NCBI GenBank assembly: GCA_030267565.1
Contig: BRXU01000003.1
Location: forward strand, 1,224,001 to 1,288,000
Direction: 5' to 3'
DNA length: 64,000 nucleotides
From: Pleodorina starrii
Lineage: Eukaryota; Chlorophyta; Chlorophyceae; Chlamydomonadales; Volvocaceae
In this document: positions 12,901 to 22,800 of the stretch, piece by piece
Layout of the letters: every line of letters starts with the position of its first letter
Position numbering within the stretch: the stretch's first letter is position 1
Position numbers and translations under genes: made by a program
Notes under the pieces: generated by a model
Database searches by the model: none
Told to the model about the DNA's origin: nothing
Seen by the model: only the letters and a program-made list of their open reading frames with translations

Positions 12901-15690
12901 TTAGCGATGCGGCGTGACATTCGCCCGGCATGGTGCGTGGGGCTCGGGCGTGGCAGCCGGAGGCGATGGCTGGGAGCGCTCCCAGGCCGAAACAAGTCAA
13001 AACGGCTCCGCTTCGGGGCCAGTAGAAGACGGGAGCTCACACCAGGAAGCCAACCAACCAACACGGATCGACGCAAGCCCCACAGCTGCACGCGCGTGTG
13101 CTTCGCGGGCATCCGCGCTTGGGATGCCTGCGGGGCAGGCGCTGGCGGGGGGGGGGCGGGACCCAGGCAGCTGCGCGCGCCGGCAAGGAAGCATCCCAAC
13201 CGCTAGGGATATCGCCACATCGCCGCTACATCGCCGGTGGGTGGCGCCGCCGCCTGTCCTCCCGCATGACGCCCTTCCCTCCGTCTCCGCTGCGGTATCT
13301 TCTTTTTATCCCCCGCCGCGCCGTCTCCGCTGCGGTATCTTCTTTTTATCCCCCGCCGCGCGCTCGTTTTATTTCTGCTGGAGATATCACGTAATCCTCA
13401 GGTAATATCCCAGGTAACTGCATTGTGTTCCATCGCCCCGGGCCGTTCTAATTACTCCCCGCCCTGCGAGCAGTGTCCCGCTTGCCTTGGCGGAGTTCTC
13501 GCACTTGTTGACCGCCAGCAGCACCGGCTTGGATGGGTGGTTGGAGCGCAGCCAGGCCAGGATCTCCTCGTCACCCGCCTGAGCGCCGGGGAGCGACAGC
13601 GAGGGAGGGAGGGAAGTTAATGTTGATGGGGGTGAAATGCATCCTTGGTGCTGGTTGCAGCAACCAGCCCTCTTAAGAGGCCGTGGAGCCGAGAGGGAGA
13701 TGGAGCCAGGGAGGGGGCGGGAAGGAGGCTGCGCATACGAAAAGAAGGGCCCGAGGTGCAGGGCGAGGGGCACACGCGCATGGCACCGGACATGGACATG
13801 GACATCAACGCCGCGTCGCAGGCGGCGCTCGGAGCGGGACGGCGCGGCCACCTGTGCCGCTGCATTGACATACCGGTAGATGGCTGCGCCAGCCCGCCCC
13901 GGGTCACCCGTTTCCCCGGCGGGTCGTGGCTACGCTGCGCTTGGCTTCCCGCCCCCCACCCCCCTCCTCTCTCCCCGCGCCCTTGCAGACACCGGGTTAG
14001 GACAGCCTTCCGCCCCTCCGCCCCCCCCGCTCCTTCCTCCCTGCCCGCCTACCTGCAGCCCCGCCTGTCCGTCCACCAGCAGAATGACCGAGTCCGCCTC
14101 CGCAACACCTGATGAGCGCGGCAGAGCAGACAGCAGACAGCAGAGCAGGGCGCAAGGAAGGGGGCACGGTGGGAGGCCGGTGCGGTGCGGGATGGGCTTC
14201 AGCCCCAAACGAACCAGGAGCGGTCGTGCTGGGAAGCGCATTCACCAGATCTGAGGTTGGTTACGGCGTGTAGGGCTGGCGCGGGGCTTGGGCGGGAACC
14301 CCGCCCCAGCCTCTCCAGCGGTGCAAGAGCTGCTGGCACCGCATGCGCCGGGTCCTCATTCACAAATCACCGGAGGTTCTGGCACCAGACGCCGAATCAC
14401 GAGTCCGAATCACTTAACAGCACCTCAAACCGCATGCCTGGCCCAGGCCCCTTCCCCCTCTCTGCTCCGTAGCCTCGCCCACCCACCCCGCGCACCCGCC
14501 CACCCCACCCCTGCAACAACTCCCGCCTGACTCGTTGCAGCCGCTAGAACCCCGCCCCGCCCCAGCCCAGGAACGCCCCGCCCCGAAACCGCCCGCCCTG
14601 CAGCGCCCATCCCCAGCACCCCGGCCCTCCCTCACCCGCCGCCGCCTGCCGCTCGATGGCTTCCGGCAGCCCCTCCGCCGAGATGGACTTCATGGCCGCC
14701 TTGCGCACGTCGGGGGGCAGACGGGTGGCATCCGACATGAGACCGCCTGCGGAGAGGGGCCGACGAGCGGGCCATCGCAAGGGGGCGCGGGTGAAATGGT
14801 GCTGGCACTGGCGGCGGCAGGGGCTAGCCCAGGCGGGGCCAGGCGGGGTTCGCAGTCGAGGGAGGCGGCGGGGCACGGGGCGGGCCACAGGCGGCGCAGG
14901 AGAGAGCAGGACGGTGCGGTGTGGAGCGGTGCGAAGCGGAGCGTTGCGATGCGGGGTTGGCACACAGCCGCCCGCCTGGCCAGCAAATATGTGTCCTGAA
15001 TGATGATGGCGTCCGCCTGAATGATGGCGTGTTGGCGTGTTGGCGTCCGCACTTCCGCGCAGCATCGCTGGCACCGGCCTGGCGCTCCGCGACGGCGCGA
15101 ACCGGCGGCAATGGATTGTTGCTATGGATTGTTGCTATGGTCGCAGCAATGCGGCCTCTCTGCCCTGACTGCGATCCTGAAACCAACCCCTGACACCGCC
15201 GTCCTCAGCTGCAGTCCCAGCGCCCTCACCCCCACCCGTCGCGGCCTAGCCCTGCGGGCCTTGCACCCCGGAACCGTGGCCGTGGAACTGTCTGCCGTGT
15301 CCCCTCAGCGCTGTCCCACGTGACCACATCCTCGCCCCCACATGCCCCCATTCTTGCCCCAGGTCCCCACGGGAGCCGTCCCTGACCCCCTGCGCCCTGC
15401 CTGGCCTCTTTCCCTCCTCTGCAGGGAGGAGAGAAGAGGCCAGACAAGCTCCCCACAACGCCGCGTCGCTCCCTCGCCGCCCCACAACCTCGCCTGTCCC
15501 CCTCCCCAGGCGCCTCTTCCCCTGCCTCACCCGTGTCAATCATAATGAACTCCTTATCGCCCCAGAAGGCCCGCGTGTACAGCCGGTCGCGGGTGACGCC
15601 CGGCTGGTCGAACACCACCGCCACCGCCGCGCCGGCGATCCGATTGAACATCGCCGATTTTCCCACGTTGGGCCGCCCCACGATCGCCAC
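6932..15690 (-). CDS. DER: ribosome-associated GTPase Der/EngA (plastid type), nine exons; N-terminus unresolved
   Basis: Minus-strand exons are 15531-15690, 14636-14746, 14053-14108, 13486-13578, 12661-12850, 8489-8763, 8067-8241, 7405-7677 and 6932-7077. They total 1479 nt (493 codons with stop) in one continuous frame. The first G domain has [16 protein letters not shown] and VNKCEN (a cyanobacterial/plant-like G4 with Glu in place of Asp). The second has [24 protein letters not shown] and SAVN. The KH-like domain ([21 protein letters not shown]) and [11 protein letters not shown] tail complete a typical EngA. The family acts in large-subunit ribosome assembly. The intron 13485-12851 starts with GC (AAG|GCAAGC). 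The intron 12660-8764 is 3.9 kb, interrupts the second P-loop and contains another gene. Transit-peptide exons should lie between 15691 and about 16.35 kb but could not be fixed. Confidence 0.88.
8764..11001. other. remainder of the giant Der intron, downstream of TGD3
   Basis: Apart from the inverted copy of a short repeat at 8791-8826, I see no gene, tRNA or recognisable transposon here. Open frames in this GC-rich stretch lack family features. It must hold the TGD3 3' UTR. No clear minus-strand TGTAA was found just downstream of the TGD3 stop. Confidence 0.5.
11002..12000 (-). CDS. TGD3: TGD3/MlaF-like chloroplast lipid-transport ABC ATPase, intronless and nested in a Der intron
   Basis: One uninterrupted frame of 332 aa from ATG at 12000. 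Residues 1 to about 65 are Ser/Arg/Ala-rich and look like a plastid transit peptide. The ATPase has Walker [10 protein letters not shown], the signature LSGGMKKR, Walker [14 protein letters not shown] and the H-loop VVTHQH. The signature and short cytoplasmic ATPase architecture match the MlaF/Ttg2A/TGD3 family, which with TGD1 (permease) and TGD2 (MCE protein) moves lipids from ER to thylakoid through the chloroplast inner envelope. The gene sits in the 8764-12660 intron of Der on the same strand. It is intronless while every other modelled gene here has several introns, which would fit a retrocopy (inference). The exact paralogue is not certain. Confidence 0.88.
   Translation of the reverse strand: MRCFPVPSTSAPSSANLPLRRNVALGVSRCAGRTQRLQRQSVGLKAALTEGQSIAAAQQEQLQAPVEDDVLIEFNDVYKSFGDKPILRGATFKIRRGEAVGIIGASGTGKSTTLRLAAGLLQPDRGVVKIQGVERKGLLSDQADEGHLRVGMVFQNAALFDSLTVGENVGFLLYEHSTLPDAKIKELVADSLAKVGLRGVESLYPAELSGGMKKRVALARAVVSDLRSDTEQVIMYDEPTAGLDPVASTVVEDLMRSLHVTDADADGKTSGISSYIVVTHQHSTIRRAVDRIIFLHQGRVVWEGSVAEFDTTDEPIVRQFAEGSLEGPISYV
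13278..13360 (+). repeat. 40-bp tandem duplication, also present inverted at 8791-8826
   Basis: The stretch CCGTCTCCGCTGCGGTATCT and its TCTTTTTATC continuation occur twice in tandem here in a Der intron. The reverse complement occurs at about 8791-8826 in another Der intron. Probably a small dispersed repeat. Confidence 0.6.
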
Positions 15691-16346
15691 CTGCCGGTTG
15701 CGAACAGCGGAGCAGGGCGACGGGGGTCAGAGAGTAATATGCTCCGGCGACGGGGGTAAAGTATGAAAGCATGAGGAGGCAAGCTGGGGGATGACGGCGG
15801 GGGCCGCCGGTACGAGCCAGAGAGGCTCGTGGGACCGGAGAGGGTAAGGCCATTTCTTCCTGGCTCATCGTCCTTGTTTCGGTCGGCTTCACGCAACCGC
15901 CGCCGCAGCAGCAGGCGCCTTCGCATGCCCCGCCATGCCCGCCTTTCCCTGGATGAGTGTCTTACAAGCCTTTCCTACCGGTCGTCCTACCTCAAGCGCA
16001 AGTTGCAGGGCCCAGCCTGGACGAACCCGGAAGGACCCGCCCTCGCGGTGTACCTACTCGGGCGGGAAAGCACTACCGCCTCTCCGCTTCCCACCCAACC
16101 CATCGGCCGCCGTCACACGACACGCTCAGTTGCTCCTCGTATGGATCGCTCACGCGCCCCGACCTGCTTGTGGTCGCTACAGTGGGCTCTCGACCCTCGG
16201 AAAGGTCAAGAGTAGGGAGGCCAACCGGCCGTGCGCTGCGGCGGAGGCGACCAGGGCAAAAGACAAGCGCAGGCCGCCCAGGCGTGATGGCGCAACCCCG
16301 ACACACGCAACAACCGACGCACGCAACAATCAGCAGTCCCCTCGGG

Positions 16347-16351
16347 TTACA
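16347..16351 (-). terminator. TGTAA poly(A) signal for the 16.5-17.4 kb gene
   Basis: TGTAA on the minus strand 155 bp downstream of the stop at 16506, a typical spacing for algal 3' UTRs. Confidence 0.55.
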
Positions 16352-16505
16352 ATCCATGCCCCTCCACCAAGCTCCTCATGGGTTATACCGGGTGTTGTGG
16401 GCTGGACGTGTTATGCGCCCTAGCTTCCTCTGCCGCCACGCCACCTGGTCCCGGCCCACGCTAGGGTTTGACCCGGCACCGGCCACTGAACGTGTCGTAA
16501 AGTCA

Positions 16506-17419
16506 CTACAATACGGCATTGCCACCGTCTTTCGTCCATACCTTCGGGAGGTTCTCATCAGGGATCTGGCGCCGCCGCTTGCTACGCGGGACGTAGCCGT
16601 TGGGGCCGTCCGCGAGTCGCAAGCCGCCGCCGCTGCTGCTAGCGCCACTGCTGCTGCTGCTGCCAGCGGCGCCGCTGCTCCTGCGCTGTGCGATCCGCGC
16701 CTGCCGCGCGGCGACCTCAGCAGGGGATGCGCCGAAGGGCAGCAGGTTGCCGTCGTCGTCGTCGTCATCGCCGTCAGGGAGGTCATCTGGGTGGGCGGCG
16801 GGCAGATGGATGCGTGTCGGTTGAAGCGCGTATGTATGCATCGTTTTCGGTTTGTGCAGCGTCGGACTGTGGGGTGGGGTGAAGGGTGGCCGGCACGGGT
16901 TCGAAGCGCCTTGCGGCAACGCCGGCCTCAAAGCCAGCGGCTGCTTCGATATCCAGCCCGCGAAGTCGTACGAGTGGAGAGGCCCCCTTCTTAGGCGCAA
17001 CCGGCACATTTACAAGTTCAGTGTCGGCTGCGTTTGCCCATAGCAAGTGTGAAGACGGCCGATGTGTGCGTGTCTATCGGTTCGTCGGCCCGACACAGCT
17101 TGTTTGGTCATGCGACAGGCCGTGGGAAGAAGACCACGGGCCATCGCGCACCTTCGACGTAGTCTTGCACATCGCTTAGCCTTGCGACCAGTGACGCGGC
17201 AATTCGGTCGAACTTGGCGGCCTCCTCTTTGCTAATTCCTTCCACAAACTCAATTGACGACCGCACGCGAATTGAACTGCGCTGTTGTTGCTGATGTGAT
17301 GTAATGACGAGACCTGGATGTCCTACATATAGCGTAGGCGGTATGGCCACAGGTCGCAGAGTTCGCGAGGCACCAATTGTCGGCGCCCTGCTGCAAGAGC
17401 CTAGTGCTCCACACTGCAT
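16506..17419 (-). CDS. conserved-looking protein of unknown function, probably plastid-targeted
   Basis: Not recognised. Exon 1 (17152-17419) starts at ATG and reads MQCGALGSCSRAP, an Ala/Ser/Arg-rich leader, then SIEFVEGISKEEAAKFDRIA and ASLVARLSDVQDYVE, a helical segment. A GT-AG intron joins in phase to exon 2 (about 17027 down), ADTELVNVPVAPKKGASPLV and GLDIEAAAGFEAG. The last exon ends at 16506 and encodes an acidic run (DDLPDGDDDDDDGN), a Ser/Gly linker, and a basic C-terminus with VPRSKRRRQIPDENLPKVW. The join between exon 2 and the last exon does not resolve with an ordinary GT donor: a one-base shift in a C-rich run at about 16865-16885 would reconcile the frames, so a sequencing indel or non-standard splice is possible. 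It is tightly spaced between SPC25 and Der on the same strand. Confidence 0.55.
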
Positions 17420-17474
17420 TTGTGCGAACTGCAAAACAATGGACGTGGTTTAAGGATTTCAGAGTTCCCGCCTA

Positions 17475-17479
17475 TTACA
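17475..17479 (-). terminator. candidate TGTAA poly(A) signal for SPC25
   Basis: TGTAA on the minus strand about 290 bp past the SPC25 stop and only about 55 bp before the start codon of the next gene. Confidence 0.5.
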
Positions 17480-17771
17480 GCGATGTGACGTGCAAAAGCT
17501 TGCGTCCAGAAAGGTGTTAACTAGCTGCCAGGCAGTGAGAGTAACAATACGTAATAAAGCCGTAGATATGCACAATTGTCCTGGTGGAATGAAAGCCACT
17601 CTACCGAGCGTCGGACGCGTCCAGCCACCTTCCGTTCAGTTAGTCGTGCAAACCGGCCCAACCACCTGGCCGTCCCTCGATCTGCGTCCCTCAATCCAAC
17701 GATTTGAGAAACCCAAAACCCCATGGTCACTCCGTTCCCATTCCAGGAGACGTATCCAACAGTCTTCAGCC

Positions 17772-19430
17772 TCACGCCGTTGCGTCCCCGCGCGCGATGG
17801 CCACGAAACGCGAGCGGACGGCCTTAACAAACGCGCCGAAGTTGTTGGTCTCGTTGACCTTGGCGGTTAGCTCGTCCAGGTCCGGAATCGGTGGCTCGCA
17901 CTTGGTCACTGCCATAAGGGTCGCGGTCGGGAATTGCGACGGCGGGGTGGGTCATAGCGTATGGCGCCGGAGCATGCTCCAAGCATCCCCAGCATTGGCG
18001 TGGAAAACTCCGTCCCAATGCCCCATGCAATCTCCGCTTTTCCGTAACTCACAAGCAGCCCCAAAACACAGCCCCGGAACTCCTAACGCTCGCAGCATTG
18101 TTACCGTTCCCACCGCTGGAGCCTTCGGTGACCTTACCCGTGTATGCCATATCCCCGTCCTGCACGGCCACGGCCAGGTGGAACTCCTTGTCGCAATCGC
18201 GCGCATCAATATGTGTCATGACCAGCTCAAGGTATCCTACGCGGTAACGAATTCGTCAACGGGCAATTGCGTTGGCGATATGTAGCACGCAAAGCTGGTC
18301 CTGGGCACAGCGGCGAACATAACGAATGCCTGTGCAGGCACCAAACATCCGGCATGCCAAATCGACGATGCTGACTGTTTCGCAGGCTAGAGACCGTGGG
18401 CTCCTCGCACACTGCATGGGCAAAGGACGGGAGCGAGACCGAGAAAAGCTGTGACCCTTACACGCCCTTACCTTGTCCAATGCCGAAGCGGAGGCCAAAG
18501 CGCTCGCCGAAGAGATCGACCTCCTTCCGGAGGGCGTCCAGTTCCGCCTGCCGTTTCCGCTTGTCGCGCTCGATCCCTGTGTGCAAGAGACGAACTCCTT
18601 AGCCCTTTGCTGGCCCATGCACAGACCAAGTCAGGCGCAGTCGGGTGGTGTGCCGGGTTCTCGGAAGGACATACCTTCCGCCTTCCGCATGTAGTCGACC
18701 TGCCGCTTTTGGAGTTGCGCCTGGGAGAGCTCCAGCTGCCGCTCCGACGTGCTGACCTCCGCGTTGGTACCGACCAGCCTCTCCTCTGTGCACTTCACCT
18801 CCTCCGCCTCGTTTTCAAGGCCTAACGGATTCCGCACGGGTAGCATTGGCATGGAAACATAGACGGACGCTCAGGCAGGAATGTAACAGCACAGGTCGGA
18901 TTGCCACAAGCCAAGTACGACACACATCATCGCCCCCCAAGGGTAGCAATGGCATGAAGAGATAGACGGACGCTCAGGCAGGAATGTAACAGCACAGATT
19001 GGATCGCCACAAGCCAAGTACGACACACACCATCGCCCCCCGAGGTCAGACCGCGCCTTTACAGCCCTATGCACCTAGCATCCTCTATGACAAGGCGCCT
19101 GCTTCCTAGCCCAAGGATGCAAAGACACCAGGCGATGGCCTAACCTACGCTTGCTGTTCAGCTCCGCGGTCACTTGGAGCTGAGCCTGTAGGCCCTTTAA
19201 GTTACTGAGTTTGTCTACAGCCATAGCCAAGTGAACCAATGTCATCATGTTGTACAGCTCGAGGCAAGATGTGAGGGGCGAGAGCGGTCCACACCGGTTT
19301 GGTCGCTGAGGAAAGCTGCATGCTGGTCCTTGCGCGCAGAAGCGGCCTGCGTCCGCGCAATTGCCCAGTCTGCGACTTTTCGCCGACTTTTTGACAGTTC
19401 TGACTCCAGGTCATTTAAATCTATCGACAT
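17772..19430 (-). CDS. SPC25: kinetochore protein Spc25 (Ndc80 complex subunit), six exons, 229 aa
   Basis: Minus-strand exons are 19295-19430 (ATG at 19430), 19149-19214, 18675-18821, 18472-18576, 18138-18236 and 17772-17908. They total 690 nt with all phases matching. The N-terminal 150 residues are charged coiled coil (MSIDLNDLESELSKSRRKVA, LKGLQAQLQVTAELNSKR). A conserved junction, RKEVDLFGERFGLRF, follows. The C-terminal globular RWD-like domain has ELVMTHIDARDCDKEFHLAV, CEPPIPDLDEL and a final helix FGAFVKAVRSRFVAIA. Length, coiled coil plus RWD layout, and the GLRF strand followed by an Asp/Phe-rich strand fit Spc25, which pairs with Spc24 to anchor Ndc80 to the inner kinetochore. Spc25 diverges fast, so the name rests on architecture and motifs. 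An in-frame ATG exists slightly upstream (19454). Confidence 0.72.
18838..19043. repeat. 103-bp tandem repeat, two copies, in an SPC25 intron
   Basis: Copy 1 (18838-18940) and copy 2 (18941-19043) both carry AGACGGACGCTCAGGCAGGA, AATGTAACAGCACAG and GCCACAAGCCAAGTACGACA, with a few substitutions. Confidence 0.85.
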
Positions 19431-19870
19431 TTGCGTTGGTAGCAATGCGTACAAATGATTGAATATCCGTGTTCTGTCGCCTCCGCCAAGAGAGCACTAA
19501 ACCAGCACGCAAATGTCACAAAGGCACTCCACCTATGCAGGGGCCTGCGCGATGTTGCGGGACGGAGAATGCAGAGCTGCTAGTTTGAAGCCAGGGCGTG
19601 CCGTACCAAAATTCGTTTTGAGAACTTTGGACTCTCCGGCGCAACCCGTGTTATTCCAAGCCTATTGCTGCGGCAATAGGCCGCACAAGAAGATATACCT
19701 ACTGAAGCCAGGCACGCCTTGCAAAAGTGAACTTTCCGATCTTTGTCTAGGACCGAACACCGAACGCAGGAGCACCTTGCGCCTAGTTGTGATTCATAAG
19801 ACATTCAACCGGGGGCTGTGCGCCCCCGTAGGCATATACCTACAGCCCTAGGGTGGGCTAGCGCCCAGCG
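19431..19870. promoter_or_regulatory. divergent promoter region between SPC25 and myosin XI
   Basis: A 440-bp interval between two start codons facing away from each other, so both promoters and 5' leaders must lie here. A GC hairpin, GGGGGCTGTGCGCCCCC, stands about 45 bp before the myosin ATG. No other defined element was identified. Confidence 0.6.
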
Positions 19871-22800
19871 ATGGACGCCACGATTATCCACACCGTGGGC
19901 ACACGGGTGTGGATCAGGGATGAAAAGGAAGCATGGATAAAGGGTGAAGTCGTCAAGGTGGAGGAGAATTATGTACTTGTTCGAACGGAGGCTACTGGCA
20001 TGGAGGTCAAGTGCAAGCCTGAGGACGCTCCTCTACAGAACCCTCACAACAATAGGGGTGTGGATGTAAGCGCGGCTAATATGATGTTGTACTGTCGCCG
20101 CAACAAGAGCGCGTGAATAACGCCTGTTGCATCCGCGCGCAGGACATGACCAGGCTGTCTTACCTGCATGAGCCAGCGGTGCTCTGGAACCTGAACACGC
20201 GTTACGCTTACGATGACATCTACACGTACACGGGGACTATCCTCATCGCCATCAATCCGTTCACCTCACTGCCCCACCTGTATGGCGACCACATGATGAA
20301 CCAGTACCGGGGCGTCGAAATCGGCGATTACGCACCGCACGTGTACGCAATCGCTGATGCCGCGTATCGTCAGATGCGGAAGGAGATGAAGGGGCAGAGC
20401 ATTCTGGTGCGTGGACGTCGCCCGTGAGACTTGCCAGGGGGGAGAGCGCGGGAGAAGAGTGTGGATGGCGGCCTGTGTCATGGCTGAGCTGTCGAGGGCC
20501 CTTTACAGCCTTCAGCACAAGAACGCCTCACGTTTATGTGCATATCATGCATGCCTACAACCAGCGATCCCTGAGGGTGATTTGGTCCATGATTCTGCCC
20601 CGCCGCATGGAGGGAAGGCACGGTTGGGCTCTTGGGCTGTGTCAGTCAGACACAGCACCCACTTGCATTCATCATGCATGAGCCAGCGCGGTTACAGTGA
20701 GGCGAACAAGCGTTGCAACCCAAACTCAATGTCTGGGCCCTGGCACTGCACGCCAACCGTACTTCCATTCGTCGTGCATGGCGCCCTTCAGGACATCACC
20801 TTCTTTCGGTCAGCCCCAACGGGTCCACGTCTAGAGGCTATCCTTCTTAGGGCGTTATCCTCCTGCTTAGCCAGTTGCACGTGCTGCCGGTTTAACTTGG
20901 TTCGCTAAAAGCTTTCCACGTGTCCCGTGGTCGCCCGTCCTCACACCACGCCACGAAGGTGAGCGGCGAATCCGGTGCCGGCAAGACGGAGACCAGCAAG
21001 CTCATCATGAAGTACCTGGCGTACATGGGCGGGTACACGGAGGCTGGCGAGCAGACTGGGAGCGGCGGCAGCGTCGAGGAGCAGGTGGGGGGAGGGATCA
21101 TTGCAGAAGCGTCGTGTGATGCCGTCAGTACATCGCACGCGCCCGGCATTGCACTGTCCGCAGATGTAGACGGGTCATGACCTCCGCCCTGCCGGAGAAT
21201 TATGTTGCGTGCGGCGCAAATCTGCTGTCGCCTGGGGCGTAATGACAGCAGGCGTCTTTCCGGGCTGTAAAGGGTCAAACAAGGTTTAAGACAGCCGCAA
21301 AATCCACGTGCCATACCATTCCCTGGGTAATCCGGGTTACGATATTTTGCCCTGCGCCTGAATACGATTATTGCAAATTTCAGACCTTCTAGGTCGTTCG
21401 GTTCTCGCCAAAGGGTTTCCGATTACAGGGAGGGGTGTTCTTCGGGTCGTTTCGACACGTCAAAGCGGTTTGTTGGGTTATTGTTGGGGGCGCCCCCAAC
21501 AACCGCACGGAACCTCTGGCAGCAATCCATGGCCACGATTGCACCCGATGCCAGCTACATGCGGGACGTGTAGCCTTGTGTTCTGGGGTGGAGATGGCTG
21601 TTCCGCACGGAGATTGCGGGGGTCTAGTTATGGAGGTCTTTGCAGCCAGCAAGCGACGATGACGACGTGCGCTCACATCTTATCCGCGGCAATCATTGGC
21701 CATACTACTACTGTGTTCGCATCCATTCGGATTTCCAACTTCGTTTACGGCGCGCCCGTGACAGCGGAGCATGCCATGCGCAACATGCGACGCTTTGGGC
21801 TGGACCCGGAGCGCTTGGCCCATGGCACGCAGCTGGGCATGCGCAGTCCACGTTAGCCAACGCCAAGCCGGTGGCTGCAAACGCTGCGCCGCAATGCAGG
21901 TTCTAGAGTCCAATCCCCTGCTGGAGGCGTTTGGCAATGCGAAAACCACACGCAACAACAACTCCTCGCGCTTCGGCAAGTACGTGGAGATTAACTTCAA
22001 CAGCAAGGGCGTGATCAGCGGTGCCGCCATCCGCACGTACCTGCTGGAGCGATCACGCGTGGTGGCGATCAACAACCCGGAGCGCAACTACCACATCTTC
22101 TACCAGGTCTGCGCCGCGCATGGCAGGGTGCTGCCAGCCTTGTTCACAACGGCAACGGGGCTGTCTGCTCGGGTGTGGTCCTCAGCTGTCTTCGCTGCAA
22201 CCCTGTTTGTTTGTTTCTCCCTCCTTTCTGAGTCGCTGCTGTTGCCTTGCTTTGTCCGTTCCCGATACCCTTCCGTGCTATGCCACTACACTGTCGCTGA
22301 CGTGGCATTCCCGCGCCCTTCCTCCTGCTTCTGGCGCTCCGGCCGCTCAATAGCTTTGCGATGGCGCCAGCCCTGAGCAGCGAGCACAGTTGCGACTGAA
22401 GAGTGCGCAGGAGTACCGGTACCTCAATCAGTCCACCTGCTTCCAGCTGCCGGGGACGGACAACGCGGAGGACTTCAAGGTGGGTTATGGTGCACTGTAC
22501 GGCGGGACTCGCCTACGGCAGCCGCGCCGCCAGCTTTCAGGCGCTTTGATCCTGCGCCCTGGGTCCTCACACTGCGGGCTTGCCTACGATACGTCAAACG
22601 CAGGCAAATTATGTGCCCGCGCAGACCCAGCGTTGCGGATACGTGGAAGGACGGCGTTTATTTGAGACTGCCTGGCTCTCCCTGTTGACACTAAGCTTAC
22701 TCTATCTGGGCCCTATACTCTCGCAGCGAACCATTTATGCTATGGAGCGCGTGGGCATTCCCGCCGCGGACAGGGAGGCGATTTTCCGCACCGTCGCCGC

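Noticed and set aside
15957..16994. 345-codon plus-strand frame
   Set aside because: Antisense to the unknown gene and its flank. Low-complexity Arg/Pro/Ala translation with no family features.
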